A stretch of 21,566 nucleotides of DNA from Acetobacteraceae bacterium (GCA_027306955.1 DAHUXX010000282.1:1-21566), one strand, 5' to 3'. Shown: positions 6,593-15,050, counted from the stretch's first letter. The notes: a model not told the origin generated them from the sequence alone. Program-made: numbers and translations.

Positions 6593-9061
6593 ATGGCCGT
6601 CGCCGCCTCATCGCGCCCCCTCGCCTCGCCAGGCATCGTCGCCCTCATCCGCCGGCGCTTCGCCGAACTCGGCGGCTACGCGCTGGGGCTCGCGAGCGCG
6701 CTGCTGCTGCTGGCAGTGGTTTCCTACGACGCGGCCGACCCCTCGCTCGACACGGCCACCACCGGGCCGATCCACAACCTGCTCGGGATGCCGGGGGCGG
6801 CCGTCGCCGACCTGCTGCTGCAGCTCTTCGGCCTGGCCGCGGCGCTGCCGGTACTGGCACTCGCCGCCTGGTCCTACCGCCTGTTCGCCGGGCGCGGCCC
6901 CGCGGGCAGCTTCGGGCGGTTCGTCACACTGCTGCTGGCAATGCCGGTGGTCGCCGGCGTCTTCGGTTCGCTTCCGGGGCCGCACGGCATGCGCCTCGGC
7001 TGGCCGGTGCCGGCCGGGCCCGGCGGCGCGATCGGCGCGCTGCTGGCGCACTGGGTGCTGGGCGCGGGCGAGCATCTGTTCCCGCACGGGGCGCTGGTGG
7101 CCGGCCTGCTCAGCGCGGTGCTCGCGGTGCTGCTGATGCTGCTGGCGCTGGGACTCAACCGGCGCGATTGGCGCGTGGCCGGCAGCGCCGCCGTAAGGTC
7201 GGTGCATCACGGCCGCCGCGCGGCGAGTCTGCTGGGCCGCGCCGGACAGGCTCTGGGCCGCGTGGCGCTCTGGCTCTTCCACCGCGCCGAGGGCACGCGC
7301 ATGCGCCCCCGTCCCACCGGAAGCGCCTTCGCCATGGACGGCGATGCCGCGGGCGCGTACGCGGCGCCCGGCCTCCGGCGCGAGCCGCGCGTGGTGGTGG
7401 ACGAGGCCATCGACCGTGTCGGCCCCGATGCCCTCGATGCCGCGATACCGGCGCGTGAGCCGGCCGCCCCGCGCGCCCCAGCGCGCCCGCGCGTCGCGGC
7501 CAGCCCCCGCAAGGCGCCGCCACCGCGGCAGGAAACACTCAAGCTCGAGGGCCAGTGGCACACGCCTTCGCTCTCGCTGCTGCGACCATCCCCTGCGCGC
7601 GGCACCACCGGCCCCTCGGAAGAGGCGCTGCAGGCCAACGCGCGGCTGCTCGAGAACGTGCTCTCCGACTACGGTGTGCAGGGCCAGATCGTGGAGATCC
7701 GCCCCGGCCCCGTCGTCACGCTCTACGAGTTGGAGCCCGCGCCCGGCATCCGCAGCGCGCGCGTGATCGGGCTCGCCGACGACGTGGCGCGCAGCCTCTC
7801 CGTGACGGCGGTGCGCATCGCGACCGTCCCGGGCCGCAACGTCATCGGCATCGAGGTTCCGAACGCGAGGCGCGAGACCGTGTTCCTCGCCGAGCTGCTG
7901 GGCTCGGGGGAATGGGAGCGCCAGCAATCCCGCCTGGTGCTGGCGCTGGGCAAGGACATCGGCGGCGAGCCCGTGGTGGCCGACCTCGCGCGCATGCCCC
8001 ACCTGCTGGTCGCGGGCACGACGGGCTCGGGCAAGTCCGTGGGGATCAACGCGATGATCCTCTCGCTGTTGTTCCGCCTCTCGCCCGAGGAATGCCGGCT
8101 GATCCTGATCGACCCGAAGATGCTGGAGCTTTCGGTCTACGACGGCATCCCGCACCTGATGGCGCCGGTGGTCACGGAGCCGGGCAAGGCGGTGACGGCG
8201 CTGAAATGGACCGTGCGCGAGATGGAGCGCCGCTACCGTGCGATGAGCCAGCTCGGCGTGCGCAACATCGGCGGCTACAACGAGCGCGTCACCGAGGCGC
8301 GGTCCAAGGGCGAGGTGGTGACGCGCCGGGTGCAGACCGGCTTCGATCCCGAGACCGGCAAGCCGATGTTCGAGGAACAGGCGCTGGCGCTGGAGCGGCT
8401 GCCCTTCATCGTCGTCGTCATCGACGAGATGGCGGACCTGATGATGGTCGCGGGCAAGGAGATCGAGGCTGCGGTGCAGCGGCTGGCGCAGATGGCGCGC
8501 GCCGCGGGCATCCATGTCGTGATGGCAACGCAACGACCCTCGGTTGACGTCATCACCGGCACGATCAAGGCGAACTTTCCCACCCGGATCAGCTTCCAGG
8601 TGATCAGCAAATTCGACAGCCGCACCATCCTCGGCGAGCAGGGCGCGGAGCAGCTGCTCGGCCAGGGCGACATGCTCTACATGATGGGCGGCGGGCGCAC
8701 GATCCGCGTGCACGGGCCGTTCGTCTCCGACCGCGAGGTGGAGGAGGTGGTCGCCTTCCTGCGCGAGCAGGGCGAGCCCGCCTATATCGAGGAAGTGACG
8801 GAGGCCGCCGACGACGGCGAGGCCGGGCTCGCGCTGTCCGGCATCGCTGGTGCGTCGGACGGCGAGAAGGGGCTGTTCGACCAGGCTGTCTCCATCGTCG
8901 CGCGCGAGGGCAAGGCCTCCACGAGCTTCCTGCAGCGGCACCTGCAGATCGGCTACAACCGCGCCGCGAAGCTGATCGAGCAGATGGAGAAGGAGGGCAT
9001 CGTCGGGCCCGCGAACCATGTCGGCAAGCGCGAGGTGCTGGTGCGCCGCGACGACGATTAG
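6593..9061 (+). CDS. ftsK: DNA translocase FtsK
   Basis: Predicted 822-residue membrane-anchored, septum-localised motor that clears chromosome termini and activates dimer resolution with XerCD at dif. Residues 20-200 hold about four hydrophobic segments, such as GLASALLLLAVVSY and GLLSAVLAVLLMLLALGL. A proline/alanine/arginine-rich linker follows, about 200-330. The motor domain has Walker A GTTGSGKS (K481) and Walker B FIVVVIDEMADLM (D611), followed by MATQRPSVDVITG and the QLLGQGDMLYM segment. The C-terminal gamma winged helix begins near GEKGLFDQAV and contains IGYNRAAKLIEQMEKEGIV, the KOPS-reading and XerD-contacting part. The linker is much shorter than in enterobacterial FtsK, as is common in alphaproteobacteria. 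The ATG at 6593 follows GGGAAG. Confidence 0.96.
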   Translation: MAVAASSRPLASPGIVALIRRRFAELGGYALGLASALLLLAVVSYDAADPSLDTATTGPIHNLLGMPGAAVADLLLQLFGLAAALPVLALAAWSYRLFAGRGPAGSFGRFVTLLLAMPVVAGVFGSLPGPHGMRLGWPVPAGPGGAIGALLAHWVLGAGEHLFPHGALVAGLLSAVLAVLLMLLALGLNRRDWRVAGSAAVRSVHHGRRAASLLGRAGQALGRVALWLFHRAEGTRMRPRPTGSAFAMDGDAAGAYAAPGLRREPRVVVDEAIDRVGPDALDAAIPAREPAAPRAPARPRVAASPRKAPPPRQETLKLEGQWHTPSLSLLRPSPARGTTGPSEEALQANARLLENVLSDYGVQGQIVEIRPGPVVTLYELEPAPGIRSARVIGLADDVARSLSVTAVRIATVPGRNVIGIEVPNARRETVFLAELLGSGEWERQQSRLVLALGKDIGGEPVVADLARMPHLLVAGTTGSGKSVGINAMILSLLFRLSPEECRLILIDPKMLELSVYDGIPHLMAPVVTEPGKAVTALKWTVREMERRYRAMSQLGVRNIGGYNERVTEARSKGEVVTRRVQTGFDPETGKPMFEEQALALERLPFIVVVIDEMADLMMVAGKEIEAAVQRLAQMARAAGIHVVMATQRPSVDVITGTIKANFPTRISFQVISKFDSRTILGEQGAEQLLGQGDMLYMMGGGRTIRVHGPFVSDREVEEVVAFLREQGEPAYIEEVTEAADDGEAGLALSGIAGASDGEKGLFDQAVSIVAREGKASTSFLQRHLQIGYNRAAKLIEQMEKEGIVGPANHVGKREVLVRRDDD

Positions 9062-9121
9062 CCGCCTCCCGACGGCTCGGCGCGGCGCGACCGCTGTTTC
9101 CATGCGTCCTGGAGAACGCCG

Positions 9122-9853
9122 GTGAAGGTCAATAATTTCACGGTCATCGAATCGAACTACGGCCGCTTCGTCGTCAATCGTCACTGCGCCCTTCAGGCCG
9201 AGGCTCTGATCAAGACGGGCCAGCCACACATCCAGCGGGAACTCGACAACATTCTCGCGATCGCCGGCCTGCTTCCGGCCGGATGCGTCGTCGTCGATGC
9301 CGGCGCCAATATCGGGCTCGTCGCCGTTCCGATCGCCCGGCTCCTGCGCGGCCGCGGCGGCGTCGTTCACGCCTTCGAGGTCCAGCGCATGATGGCCTAC
9401 GCCCTGTGCGGCACCGCGGCGCTGAACGACCTTGAGAATCTGCTCGTCCACAACGAAGCACTCGGCGCCGGGCCAGGCAGCCTGCCCATGGCGAGCCCGG
9501 ATTACGCGATACCGCAGGATTTCGGCCAGTTCAGCCTGCTCGATCAGGAGGATTCGGTGGCCGATCGGATCGAGGTCGTCCCGATCGATTCGCTTGCGCT
9601 CGCGCGGCTGGATTTCCTCAAGATCGATGTCGAGGGCATGGAAATCGAGGTGCTGGCTGGCGCGCGGCAAACGATCGAGGCGTATCTGCCGTGGTGCTGG
9701 GTCGAGTACTGGAAGGTCGGGATCGCCGGCATCCAGGGGCAGTTCGCGGGTCTCGACTATGAGTTCTATGTCGCGGACAGCCTCAACTTGCTGTGCGCGC
9801 CAGCAGCGAAGCTTGCCGCCGCGCCGCTGAAGATCGACGCGCCCGCTGTCTGA
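9122..9853 (+). CDS. FkbM-family methyltransferase
   Basis: Predicted 243-residue SAM-dependent O-methyltransferase of the FkbM family, often linked to methylation of sugars in surface polysaccharides or of secondary metabolites. SAM motif I is VVVDAGANIGLV (56-67), followed by VHAFEVQ (82-88), and DFLKIDVEGMEIEVLAGA (164-181) is the family signature. The C-terminus is short of recognisable extra domains. The start is GTG at 9122, placed 6 bases after GGAGA at 9111-9115; the ATG at 9102 is out of frame. It follows ftsK by 60 bp and converges with the glycosyltransferase gene. Its first part looks visibly less GC-rich than its neighbours. A role with the adjacent glycan genes is an inference. 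Confidence 0.88.
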   Translation: MKVNNFTVIESNYGRFVVNRHCALQAEALIKTGQPHIQRELDNILAIAGLLPAGCVVVDAGANIGLVAVPIARLLRGRGGVVHAFEVQRMMAYALCGTAALNDLENLLVHNEALGAGPGSLPMASPDYAIPQDFGQFSLLDQEDSVADRIEVVPIDSLALARLDFLKIDVEGMEIEVLAGARQTIEAYLPWCWVEYWKVGIAGIQGQFAGLDYEFYVADSLNLLCAPAAKLAAAPLKIDAPAV

Positions 9854-9860
9854 GGTACCG

Positions 9861-9875
9861 GCCCGTCATCCGGGC
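9861..9875. terminator. Possible bidirectional terminator hairpin
   Basis: GCCCG at 9861-9865 and CGGGC at 9871-9875 form a 5-bp stem around TCATC, within the 30-bp gap between the convergent fkbM-type and glycosyltransferase genes. There is no T-run on either side, so this is a weak candidate based mainly on position. Confidence 0.3.
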
Positions 9876-9883
9876 GTCGCCGG

Positions 9884-11320
9884 CTATGGTGCGAGATATC
9901 CCGCCAGCGCCACCTTGATCCGCGCCACCACGTCCTCCCAGGCATTCGGCTTCGTCTGACGGAAGAGCCGCATCGTGGGATACCACGGCGTGTCCTCGCG
10001 CCCGAGCAGCCAGCGCCAGTCCGGCGCGCGCGGGATCATCACCCAAACCGGCCGGCCCAGCGCGCCCGCAAGATGCACGACCGAGGTGTCGACCGAAACA
10101 ATCACGTCCAGATTTTCCATGATTGCCATCGTGTCGCCGTAGTCGCCGATCTCAGCCCCAAGGTTCACCAGCGGCGCACGGGCAAAGAGGCCGCCCGCCT
10201 GCGGCGTCGCCGGCCCCTTCTGCAGCGCCACGAACGCGATGCCAGGCAGATCAAACAGCGGCTTGTACGTGGCAAGCGAGGTTGAGCGGTTGCGGTCGTT
10301 GTTGTGCGCCGGTCGCCCGGCCCAGACGAGGCCCACGCGTCTGAAGCCCTTCGGAATCAGCGACCCCAGCCGTTCACGCCATGCAACGATCTTCGCGGCA
10401 TCGGCACGCAGGTAGGGAATCGGCGCTGGAATCGTCTCGACGCGCGTCTTCGCCAGCCTGGGCAGGCCGGAGAGCGCGGCATAGGCGGCATACGGCGGGC
10501 ACTCGTCCCATTTTTGGAAGATCGCGGCGCGTGGTGCCAGCTGCCGGATCAGTTCGCCCAGCTCCTTGCCGCAGCCGATGGCGATGGCGCCGGCACCGGA
10601 ATGTTCCCGTGCCCACGGGATGTAGCGGCTGAACTGGATGACGTCGCCGAAACCCTGGTCGCCGATCAGCAGCAGTGTCTTGCCGTCCAGCCGCTCGCCC
10701 TGCCATTGCGGCCTGTCCGCGCGCAGCACTTGCGGCGGGATCAGCGGTGCCGCGCCGCCAATCTGGAAGCGCCACTCGTACTCCTCCCACCCCTCCTCCA
10801 TTTGCCCGCGCGCCAGCAGCACCTCGGCGCGGACGAAATGCGCCCCGGGCTGCTTGGGGTCGATGGCAAGCGCGGCCTGCGCGCAGGCGAGCGCCTCGTC
10901 GTATTCAGCGCGCTCCGAGTGGATGATCGCGAGGTTGTGCAGACACAGGGGATCGGCCGGCGCGAGCGCCACCGCGCGCTTGGCCGCCGCCAGCGCCTCG
11001 TCGTGGCGCCACAGCGTGCGGTAGAGTTCGCAGATGTTGCGCAGGTAGAGCGGCGTGTCGACGCCGTACGTGAGCGCGCCCTCCATGAACTCGAGCGCTT
11101 CCTTGCGCCGCCCCTGGCGGAACACGACGATGCCCATCAGGTGCAGCGCGTCCGCCTGCGTGGGGTGCGCGTCCAGCACGTGGCGCAGCAGCCGCTCCGC
11201 CTCCGCGAGCTTGCCCGTGCGCTCGTATTCCGCGGCGACCTGGAAGATCTCGCCCACCGGCACAGGCGCCATCAGCACGCGCGGCGCGGGTTTTTCGTCC
11301 CTGCTCGCCGCGGCGCTCAT
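9884..11320 (-). CDS. TPR protein with GT9-like (heptosyltransferase-related) glycosyltransferase domain
   Basis: Predicted 478 residues. Residues 24-185 hold tetratricopeptide repeats, for example KLAEAERLLRHVLDAHPTQADALHLMG, YDEALACAQAALAIDPKQ and EEGWEEYEWRF. Residues 210-478 form a GT-B-type catalytic half: LLLIGDQGFGDVIQFSRYIPW, RRVGLVWAGRPAHNNDRNRS, SVDTSVVHLAGALGRPVWVMIP and DWRWLLGREDTPWYPTMRLFRQ. The last two blocks are typical of TPR-fused glycosyltransferases resembling ADP-heptose transferases. The donor is unknown, but hldE in the same gene run makes ADP-heptose compatible. The ATG at 11320 overlaps the sulfotransferase stop as ATGA, so translation is probably coupled; the longer upstream frame is a shadow. 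No signal peptide is seen, consistent with a cytoplasmic enzyme. Confidence 0.87.
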   Translation of the reverse strand: MSAAASRDEKPAPRVLMAPVPVGEIFQVAAEYERTGKLAEAERLLRHVLDAHPTQADALHLMGIVVFRQGRRKEALEFMEGALTYGVDTPLYLRNICELYRTLWRHDEALAAAKRAVALAPADPLCLHNLAIIHSERAEYDEALACAQAALAIDPKQPGAHFVRAEVLLARGQMEEGWEEYEWRFQIGGAAPLIPPQVLRADRPQWQGERLDGKTLLLIGDQGFGDVIQFSRYIPWAREHSGAGAIAIGCGKELGELIRQLAPRAAIFQKWDECPPYAAYAALSGLPRLAKTRVETIPAPIPYLRADAAKIVAWRERLGSLIPKGFRRVGLVWAGRPAHNNDRNRSTSLATYKPLFDLPGIAFVALQKGPATPQAGGLFARAPLVNLGAEIGDYGDTMAIMENLDVIVSVDTSVVHLAGALGRPVWVMIPRAPDWRWLLGREDTPWYPTMRLFRQTKPNAWEDVVARIKVALAGYLAP

Positions 11321-13140
11321 TCGGTGCTGTAGCCGAGCTTCTCCATGATCGGTGCCAGGATTGGAATCGCGGGTTCGAGGACCCCGCGGTAGTTGCGCCA
11401 GCGGCCGACCGAGCGGTCGTAGAGCTTCTCCGTCACCTGCGCATAGCTCGCGGTACGGGCATAGCGGCGGTTCTCGTGGAAGGCGAGGCAACCCTCGTAC
11501 CAATCGACGCCGACGAAGCCGAGCAACGCACGCACGGTCGCCTCCTGGTCGGCGATCATGTCCTCGTAGCGCACCGGCAGATATTTGAGGCTCATTTCGG
11601 TACGATAATGTTCCACCAGTTCCATCACCCGCACGTAATGCGTCGCCGCCGTCTCCAGCGCGTGGCCGCAGTAGAGGCCATGGGTAAAGAGGTTGGAGAT
11701 CGCGGAGACCATCACGTCGAGCGGATGGCGGATGACATGGATCACCGGCGAGGCGGGGAACAGCAGCGCGATGAGGCCGAGATGCGTCTCGTTCAACGGC
11801 ATCTTGTCGGTGAACCAGGGCGCCTCGTCGCGCACCACACCCATCTGGCGCGCGCGCGCGAGGTAGTTGTCGCGCAGCCGGTCGAGCCCGTCGCGCTGGT
11901 CACCCATCCACAGCTCGGCCAGCGCCTCCGGATAGGTCAGCGGCGAGTTGAGCATCCGAGGCATCATCTGCGTGAGGTCGTTGATGAGCGGCAGCTCGTC
12001 GCCCGCCGAGATCATCGGGTGCGCCGTGAGCGTCTGTTCGACGAGCGTCGTTCCGGAACGCGGGAAGCCGAGGATGAAGAGCGGCTGCGGCACGTCCGTG
12101 CGCACGCCGGCACGCGGCAGCAGCTTGAGCCGGCCCTGGGTAAAGAACCCCTTGAGTCGCGCGATCATCTGGTTGGCGTGTTGGTCGAGATATTGCTGGC
12201 CGGAGAGCTCGCGCGCGAGCTTCTTGCCCTCGATGAAGGCCTGGCCTGCTGCCTCGTACTCGCCGAGGCTGTCGAGCAGCCTTCCCTTCTCCAGCAGCTC
12301 GTTGGGGCCGAGCCGCGCGCCTTCGCGCCCGGCGGCGAGCGCGTCGAGCACCGCGACCGCCTCCGCTGGCTTCTTCTGCCGCCCGAGCACCACCGCGCGC
12401 GCCACCTTCATGCCGACGTCGTCCGGCGCGAGCGCCTCGAGCTTGTCGAGCAGTTCCGCGGCGCGGTCAAAGTTGCGGTCGGCCTCCTCCATGCGCGCCC
12501 AGCCCAGCAGCGTCTGACGCACTTCCGGCGCCCCCGCGAAGCTCTCCTCGTAGAGCGCGCGGGATTCCTCCATGCGGCCCTGGTTCTTGAGGTTCCATGC
12601 GAGGTTGGCGAGCAGGATCGGGTCGCGCGCAGCGGCAAGCTCGAGCGCCCGGCGGTAATGGTATTCCGCGACCTGGGGGCGCTGCGCCTCGGTGAGGATC
12701 ATGCCCATGAGGTTGTGTGACTGCGCGTTCTCCGGCGCGATGCGCACGGCGTTGCGCGCGTGCACCTCCGCCTCCGCGAGGTCGCCCTTGTTGAGCAGCA
12801 GCAGCGCCAACTCGTTGGTGGCGGGAAAGTTGTTTGGATCGAGGGCGACCAGGCGGCGGGCCAGCGCCTCGGTGGCCGGGCGGTTGCCCTGCGCCTTGCG
12901 GATTTCGTAGAGAACGGAAAGCGCGCCAGGCCTGTCCGGCGCCAGTTCCAGCACTTCCAGCGCCAGTTTTTCGGCCGTTTCCGGCGCCCCATGGCGGTGT
13001 GCCTGGATCGCGCGCTCGACCAGGGGGACGAGATGGCGCGAGGCGGCTGCGGGCGGCAGCGAGCCGGGCACCATCGAGCAGCAGCGTGCGGCCCTGAGGC
13101 CGCTGCCGCAACGGCAGAGTTCCTGGACGGCTGCGCTCAA
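11317..13140 (-). CDS. TPR sulfotransferase with N-terminal SEC-C-like zinc motif
   Basis: Predicted 607 residues. Residues 9-21 read CRCGSGLRAARCC, a CxC-x8-CC pattern matching the SEC-C zinc motif. Residues 35-330 are tetratricopeptide repeats. Residues 352-607 form a PAPS-dependent sulfotransferase: the 5'-phosphosulfate loop is LGFPRSGTTL (357-366, with R361, S362, G363, T364), FTDKMPLNETHLG follows, and the 3'-phosphate site is VIHVIRHPLDVMVSAIS (R471, S479). The start is taken as TTG at 13140, because AAGGGGG (13147-13153) lies 6 bases upstream and this start keeps the cysteine motif. The first in-frame ATG would fall at residue 23 and remove it. It lies downstream of the APS kinase gene, whose product PAPS would be its donor. 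The acceptor is unknown. Confidence 0.88.
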   Translation of the reverse strand: MSAAVQELCRCGSGLRAARCCSMVPGSLPPAAASRHLVPLVERAIQAHRHGAPETAEKLALEVLELAPDRPGALSVLYEIRKAQGNRPATEALARRLVALDPNNFPATNELALLLLNKGDLAEAEVHARNAVRIAPENAQSHNLMGMILTEAQRPQVAEYHYRRALELAAARDPILLANLAWNLKNQGRMEESRALYEESFAGAPEVRQTLLGWARMEEADRNFDRAAELLDKLEALAPDDVGMKVARAVVLGRQKKPAEAVAVLDALAAGREGARLGPNELLEKGRLLDSLGEYEAAGQAFIEGKKLARELSGQQYLDQHANQMIARLKGFFTQGRLKLLPRAGVRTDVPQPLFILGFPRSGTTLVEQTLTAHPMISAGDELPLINDLTQMMPRMLNSPLTYPEALAELWMGDQRDGLDRLRDNYLARARQMGVVRDEAPWFTDKMPLNETHLGLIALLFPASPVIHVIRHPLDVMVSAISNLFTHGLYCGHALETAATHYVRVMELVEHYRTEMSLKYLPVRYEDMIADQEATVRALLGFVGVDWYEGCLAFHENRRYARTASYAQVTEKLYDRSVGRWRNYRGVLEPAIPILAPIMEKLGYSTE

Positions 13141-13146
13141 GCGAGA

Positions 13147-13153
13147 CCCCCTT
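13147..13153 (-). promoter_or_regulatory. Strong ribosome-binding site deciding a TTG start
   Basis: Read on the minus strand, AAGGGGG ends 6 bases before the TTG at 13140. This is the best Shine-Dalgarno sequence in the region and supports the non-ATG start of the sulfotransferase gene. Confidence 0.7.
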
Positions 13154-13160
13154 GTGTCAC

Positions 13161-13181
13161 CGGCCGTTTATGCCACGGCCG
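13161..13181 (-). promoter_or_regulatory. Perfect 7-bp hairpin in the cysNC-sulfotransferase gap
   Basis: CGGCCGT (13161-13167) and ACGGCCG (13175-13181) pair perfectly around a 7-base loop. On the minus-strand transcript the hairpin lies downstream of cysNC and ends 20 bases before the sulfotransferase start, just before its ribosome-binding site. No U-run follows it, so a classical terminator is unlikely. A processing site or leader structure is possible. TTGTTG and CATAAA at 16-bp spacing on the same strand could be a weak promoter. Confidence 0.5.
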
Positions 13182-13244
13182 ATGCAGGCAACAAAGCGCG
13201 ATCGGCGGCCGGCCGGACCCGTCGGATCGTGGACTCGTCGATCC

Positions 13245-15017
13245 TCAGCCCGGCACGATGCCGCGGGCGCGCAGCATCCCAACGACGTCCTCGGCGCACT
13301 GCTGCGGCGACTGGCTCAACGTATTCAGCCGCAGCTCGGGCGCTTCCGGCGCCTCATAAGGGGCGTCGACACCGGTGAAGTTGCGGATCTCCCCGGCATC
13401 GGCGCGGCGATAGAGGCCCTTGGGGTCGCGCCTGCGGCATTCGTCGACCGGCGTGTCCACGAAAACCTCGAGAAACATCCCGTCCTCGAAACGCTCGCGC
13501 GCGGTGGCGCGGTCTGCTCGGTAGGGCGAGATGAAGCAGGCGAGCACGATCAGCCCCGCGTCGCACATCAGCCGCCCGACCTCCGCGGCGCGGCGGATGT
13601 TCTCCACCCGGTCGCCCTCGCCGAAGCCGAGATCGCGGTTGAGCCCGGTGCGCAGCGCATCGCCGTCGAGCAGGAAGACATGACGTCCCGCCGCGTGCAG
13701 GCGCTGCTCGACGAGATCGGCGACGGTCGATTTGCCGGCGCCGGAGAGCCCGGTGAACCACACCAGCGCCGGCTGCTGGCGCATCAGCGCCGAGCGCGCC
13801 ACGCGATCGACGACGGTGGCGCGCTGGATGACATTCGTCGCTGCCTGGACTTCGGCAACCGTGCCAACCGCAACGAGCTCCCCATCCTGCCGGTCGAGCA
13901 GGATGAAGCGGCCGAGGTCGCGGCTGTCGCGGCAGCGCTGCATCGCGACCGGCGAGGCGAGCTCGAGCGAGACACGCGCGATATCGTTCATCGCCAGCGT
14001 TTCCGCCGGCGCGTGTGTCATCGTCGCCGGGTCGAACCGGTCGCGGATACGCACCACGCTGGCCGGAACCGTCGCGGCGCCGATGCTGAGCCGATAGGAG
14101 CGGCCGGGGAACAGCTCGGTGTCGTGCAGCCACACCAGGTCGGCCTCGCAGCGCGCGGTGAACGGCACCGCCTCGCCGGCGCCGACGACGTCGCCGCGCA
14201 GGACATCGAGCGGCGGCTCGAGCACAAGCGTCACCCCCTCACCAGCGGCGGCGGTGTTGGTCTCGCCTTCCATGCCGATGATGCGCGCGACCATGACCTC
14301 CCGGCCGCTGCGCGCCAGGCGCACGCGCTCGCCCACCGCGATGCGTCCGCACGCGATGGTGCCCCGCGCACCCGGCGTCGAGGCGTCGGGCCGCGCCGTC
14401 TCCTCCACCGGCAGGCGGAACGGCCCTTCCGCGCGCGACGGGATCGCAACGCTCTCCAGATGGCCGAGCAGGGTCGGGCCGTCGAACCAGGCGAGCCGTT
14501 CGCTCACCCGCGCGACGTTCTCGCCGGACCGCGCCGAGAGCGGAATGGCGGCATGCGCCCCGATGCCGAGCAAGCGCGCCATCTCGTCGAACTCGGCGGC
14601 GATCGCCTCGAACCGCGCCGCGTCGAAGCCGACGAGATCCATGCGGTCGACCGCGAGCACGACCTGGCCGACGCCCATCCGGGCGGCAATCGCGGCATGG
14701 CGGCGCGCCTGTTCCCCGATGCCGGCGGAAGCATCGACGGCGAGCACCCCGAGGTCGGCGGCAGCGGCGGCGGTTGCTATCTCGCGAATGGGGCGCGACT
14801 GGGCGTCGGCGGCGAGGAAGCGCCGCCGCGACGTGGCAAAAACGCGCCAGGCGATGCCGGCGCTGGCTTCTTGCGCGCCCTCGCCCGCGACGACCGATCC
14901 GCCTTCCTCCAGCATCCGCTCGAGCAGCGTGGCGGTGTCGTCACTGACGACGCCGCACGTCAGGATGCGCAGCGTTTCCACCCCGACCTGCGTGGCACCG
15001 AGCGTCTGCCGGTCCAT
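13245..15017 (-). CDS. cysNC: CysN-CysC fusion: degenerate GTPase-like sulfurylase subunit plus adenylylsulfate kinase
   Basis: Predicted 590 residues. Residues 420-590 are an apparently intact APS kinase (APS + ATP to PAPS): P-loop FTGLSGAGKST (K429), then LLDGDALRTGLNRDLGF, ENIRRAAEVGRL, FISPYRADR and FVDTPVDECRRRDPKGLY. Residues 1-415 align by eye with CysN, the GTPase subunit of ATP sulfurylase, but its G motifs are gone. ILTCGVVSDDTATLL (18-32) has D27-T28-A29 where GKS is expected, the switch I region is shortened, DTPGH is replaced by DAQSR, and NKMD by DRMD. The beta-barrel domains (FRLPVEE, GDVVGAGEAVPF, LVWLHDTELFPGRSY, AETLAMNDIARV) look complete. No cysD is in the window. It probably supplies PAPS to the downstream sulfotransferase. 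Confidence 0.88.
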   Translation of the reverse strand: MDRQTLGATQVGVETLRILTCGVVSDDTATLLERMLEEGGSVVAGEGAQEASAGIAWRVFATSRRRFLAADAQSRPIREIATAAAAADLGVLAVDASAGIGEQARRHAAIAARMGVGQVVLAVDRMDLVGFDAARFEAIAAEFDEMARLLGIGAHAAIPLSARSGENVARVSERLAWFDGPTLLGHLESVAIPSRAEGPFRLPVEETARPDASTPGARGTIACGRIAVGERVRLARSGREVMVARIIGMEGETNTAAAGEGVTLVLEPPLDVLRGDVVGAGEAVPFTARCEADLVWLHDTELFPGRSYRLSIGAATVPASVVRIRDRFDPATMTHAPAETLAMNDIARVSLELASPVAMQRCRDSRDLGRFILLDRQDGELVAVGTVAEVQAATNVIQRATVVDRVARSALMRQQPALVWFTGLSGAGKSTVADLVEQRLHAAGRHVFLLDGDALRTGLNRDLGFGEGDRVENIRRAAEVGRLMCDAGLIVLACFISPYRADRATARERFEDGMFLEVFVDTPVDECRRRDPKGLYRRADAGEIRNFTGVDAPYEAPEAPELRLNTLSQSPQQCAEDVVGMLRARGIVPG

Positions 15018-15050
15018 CAGGGTTCGCCCGCGCGGGCGTCGATCAGCGCC

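Noticed and set aside
6608..9670. A minus-strand open frame of 1020 codons opposite ftsK and the fkbM-type gene
   Set aside because: ftsK is complete and well supported on the plus strand. The antisense translation is rich in His, Arg and Gln and matches nothing recognisable.
13138..13160. A seven-codon GTG open frame ending in TGA that overlaps the sulfotransferase TTG start, as a leader peptide
   Set aside because: It has no ribosome-binding site of its own and is short enough to arise by chance.
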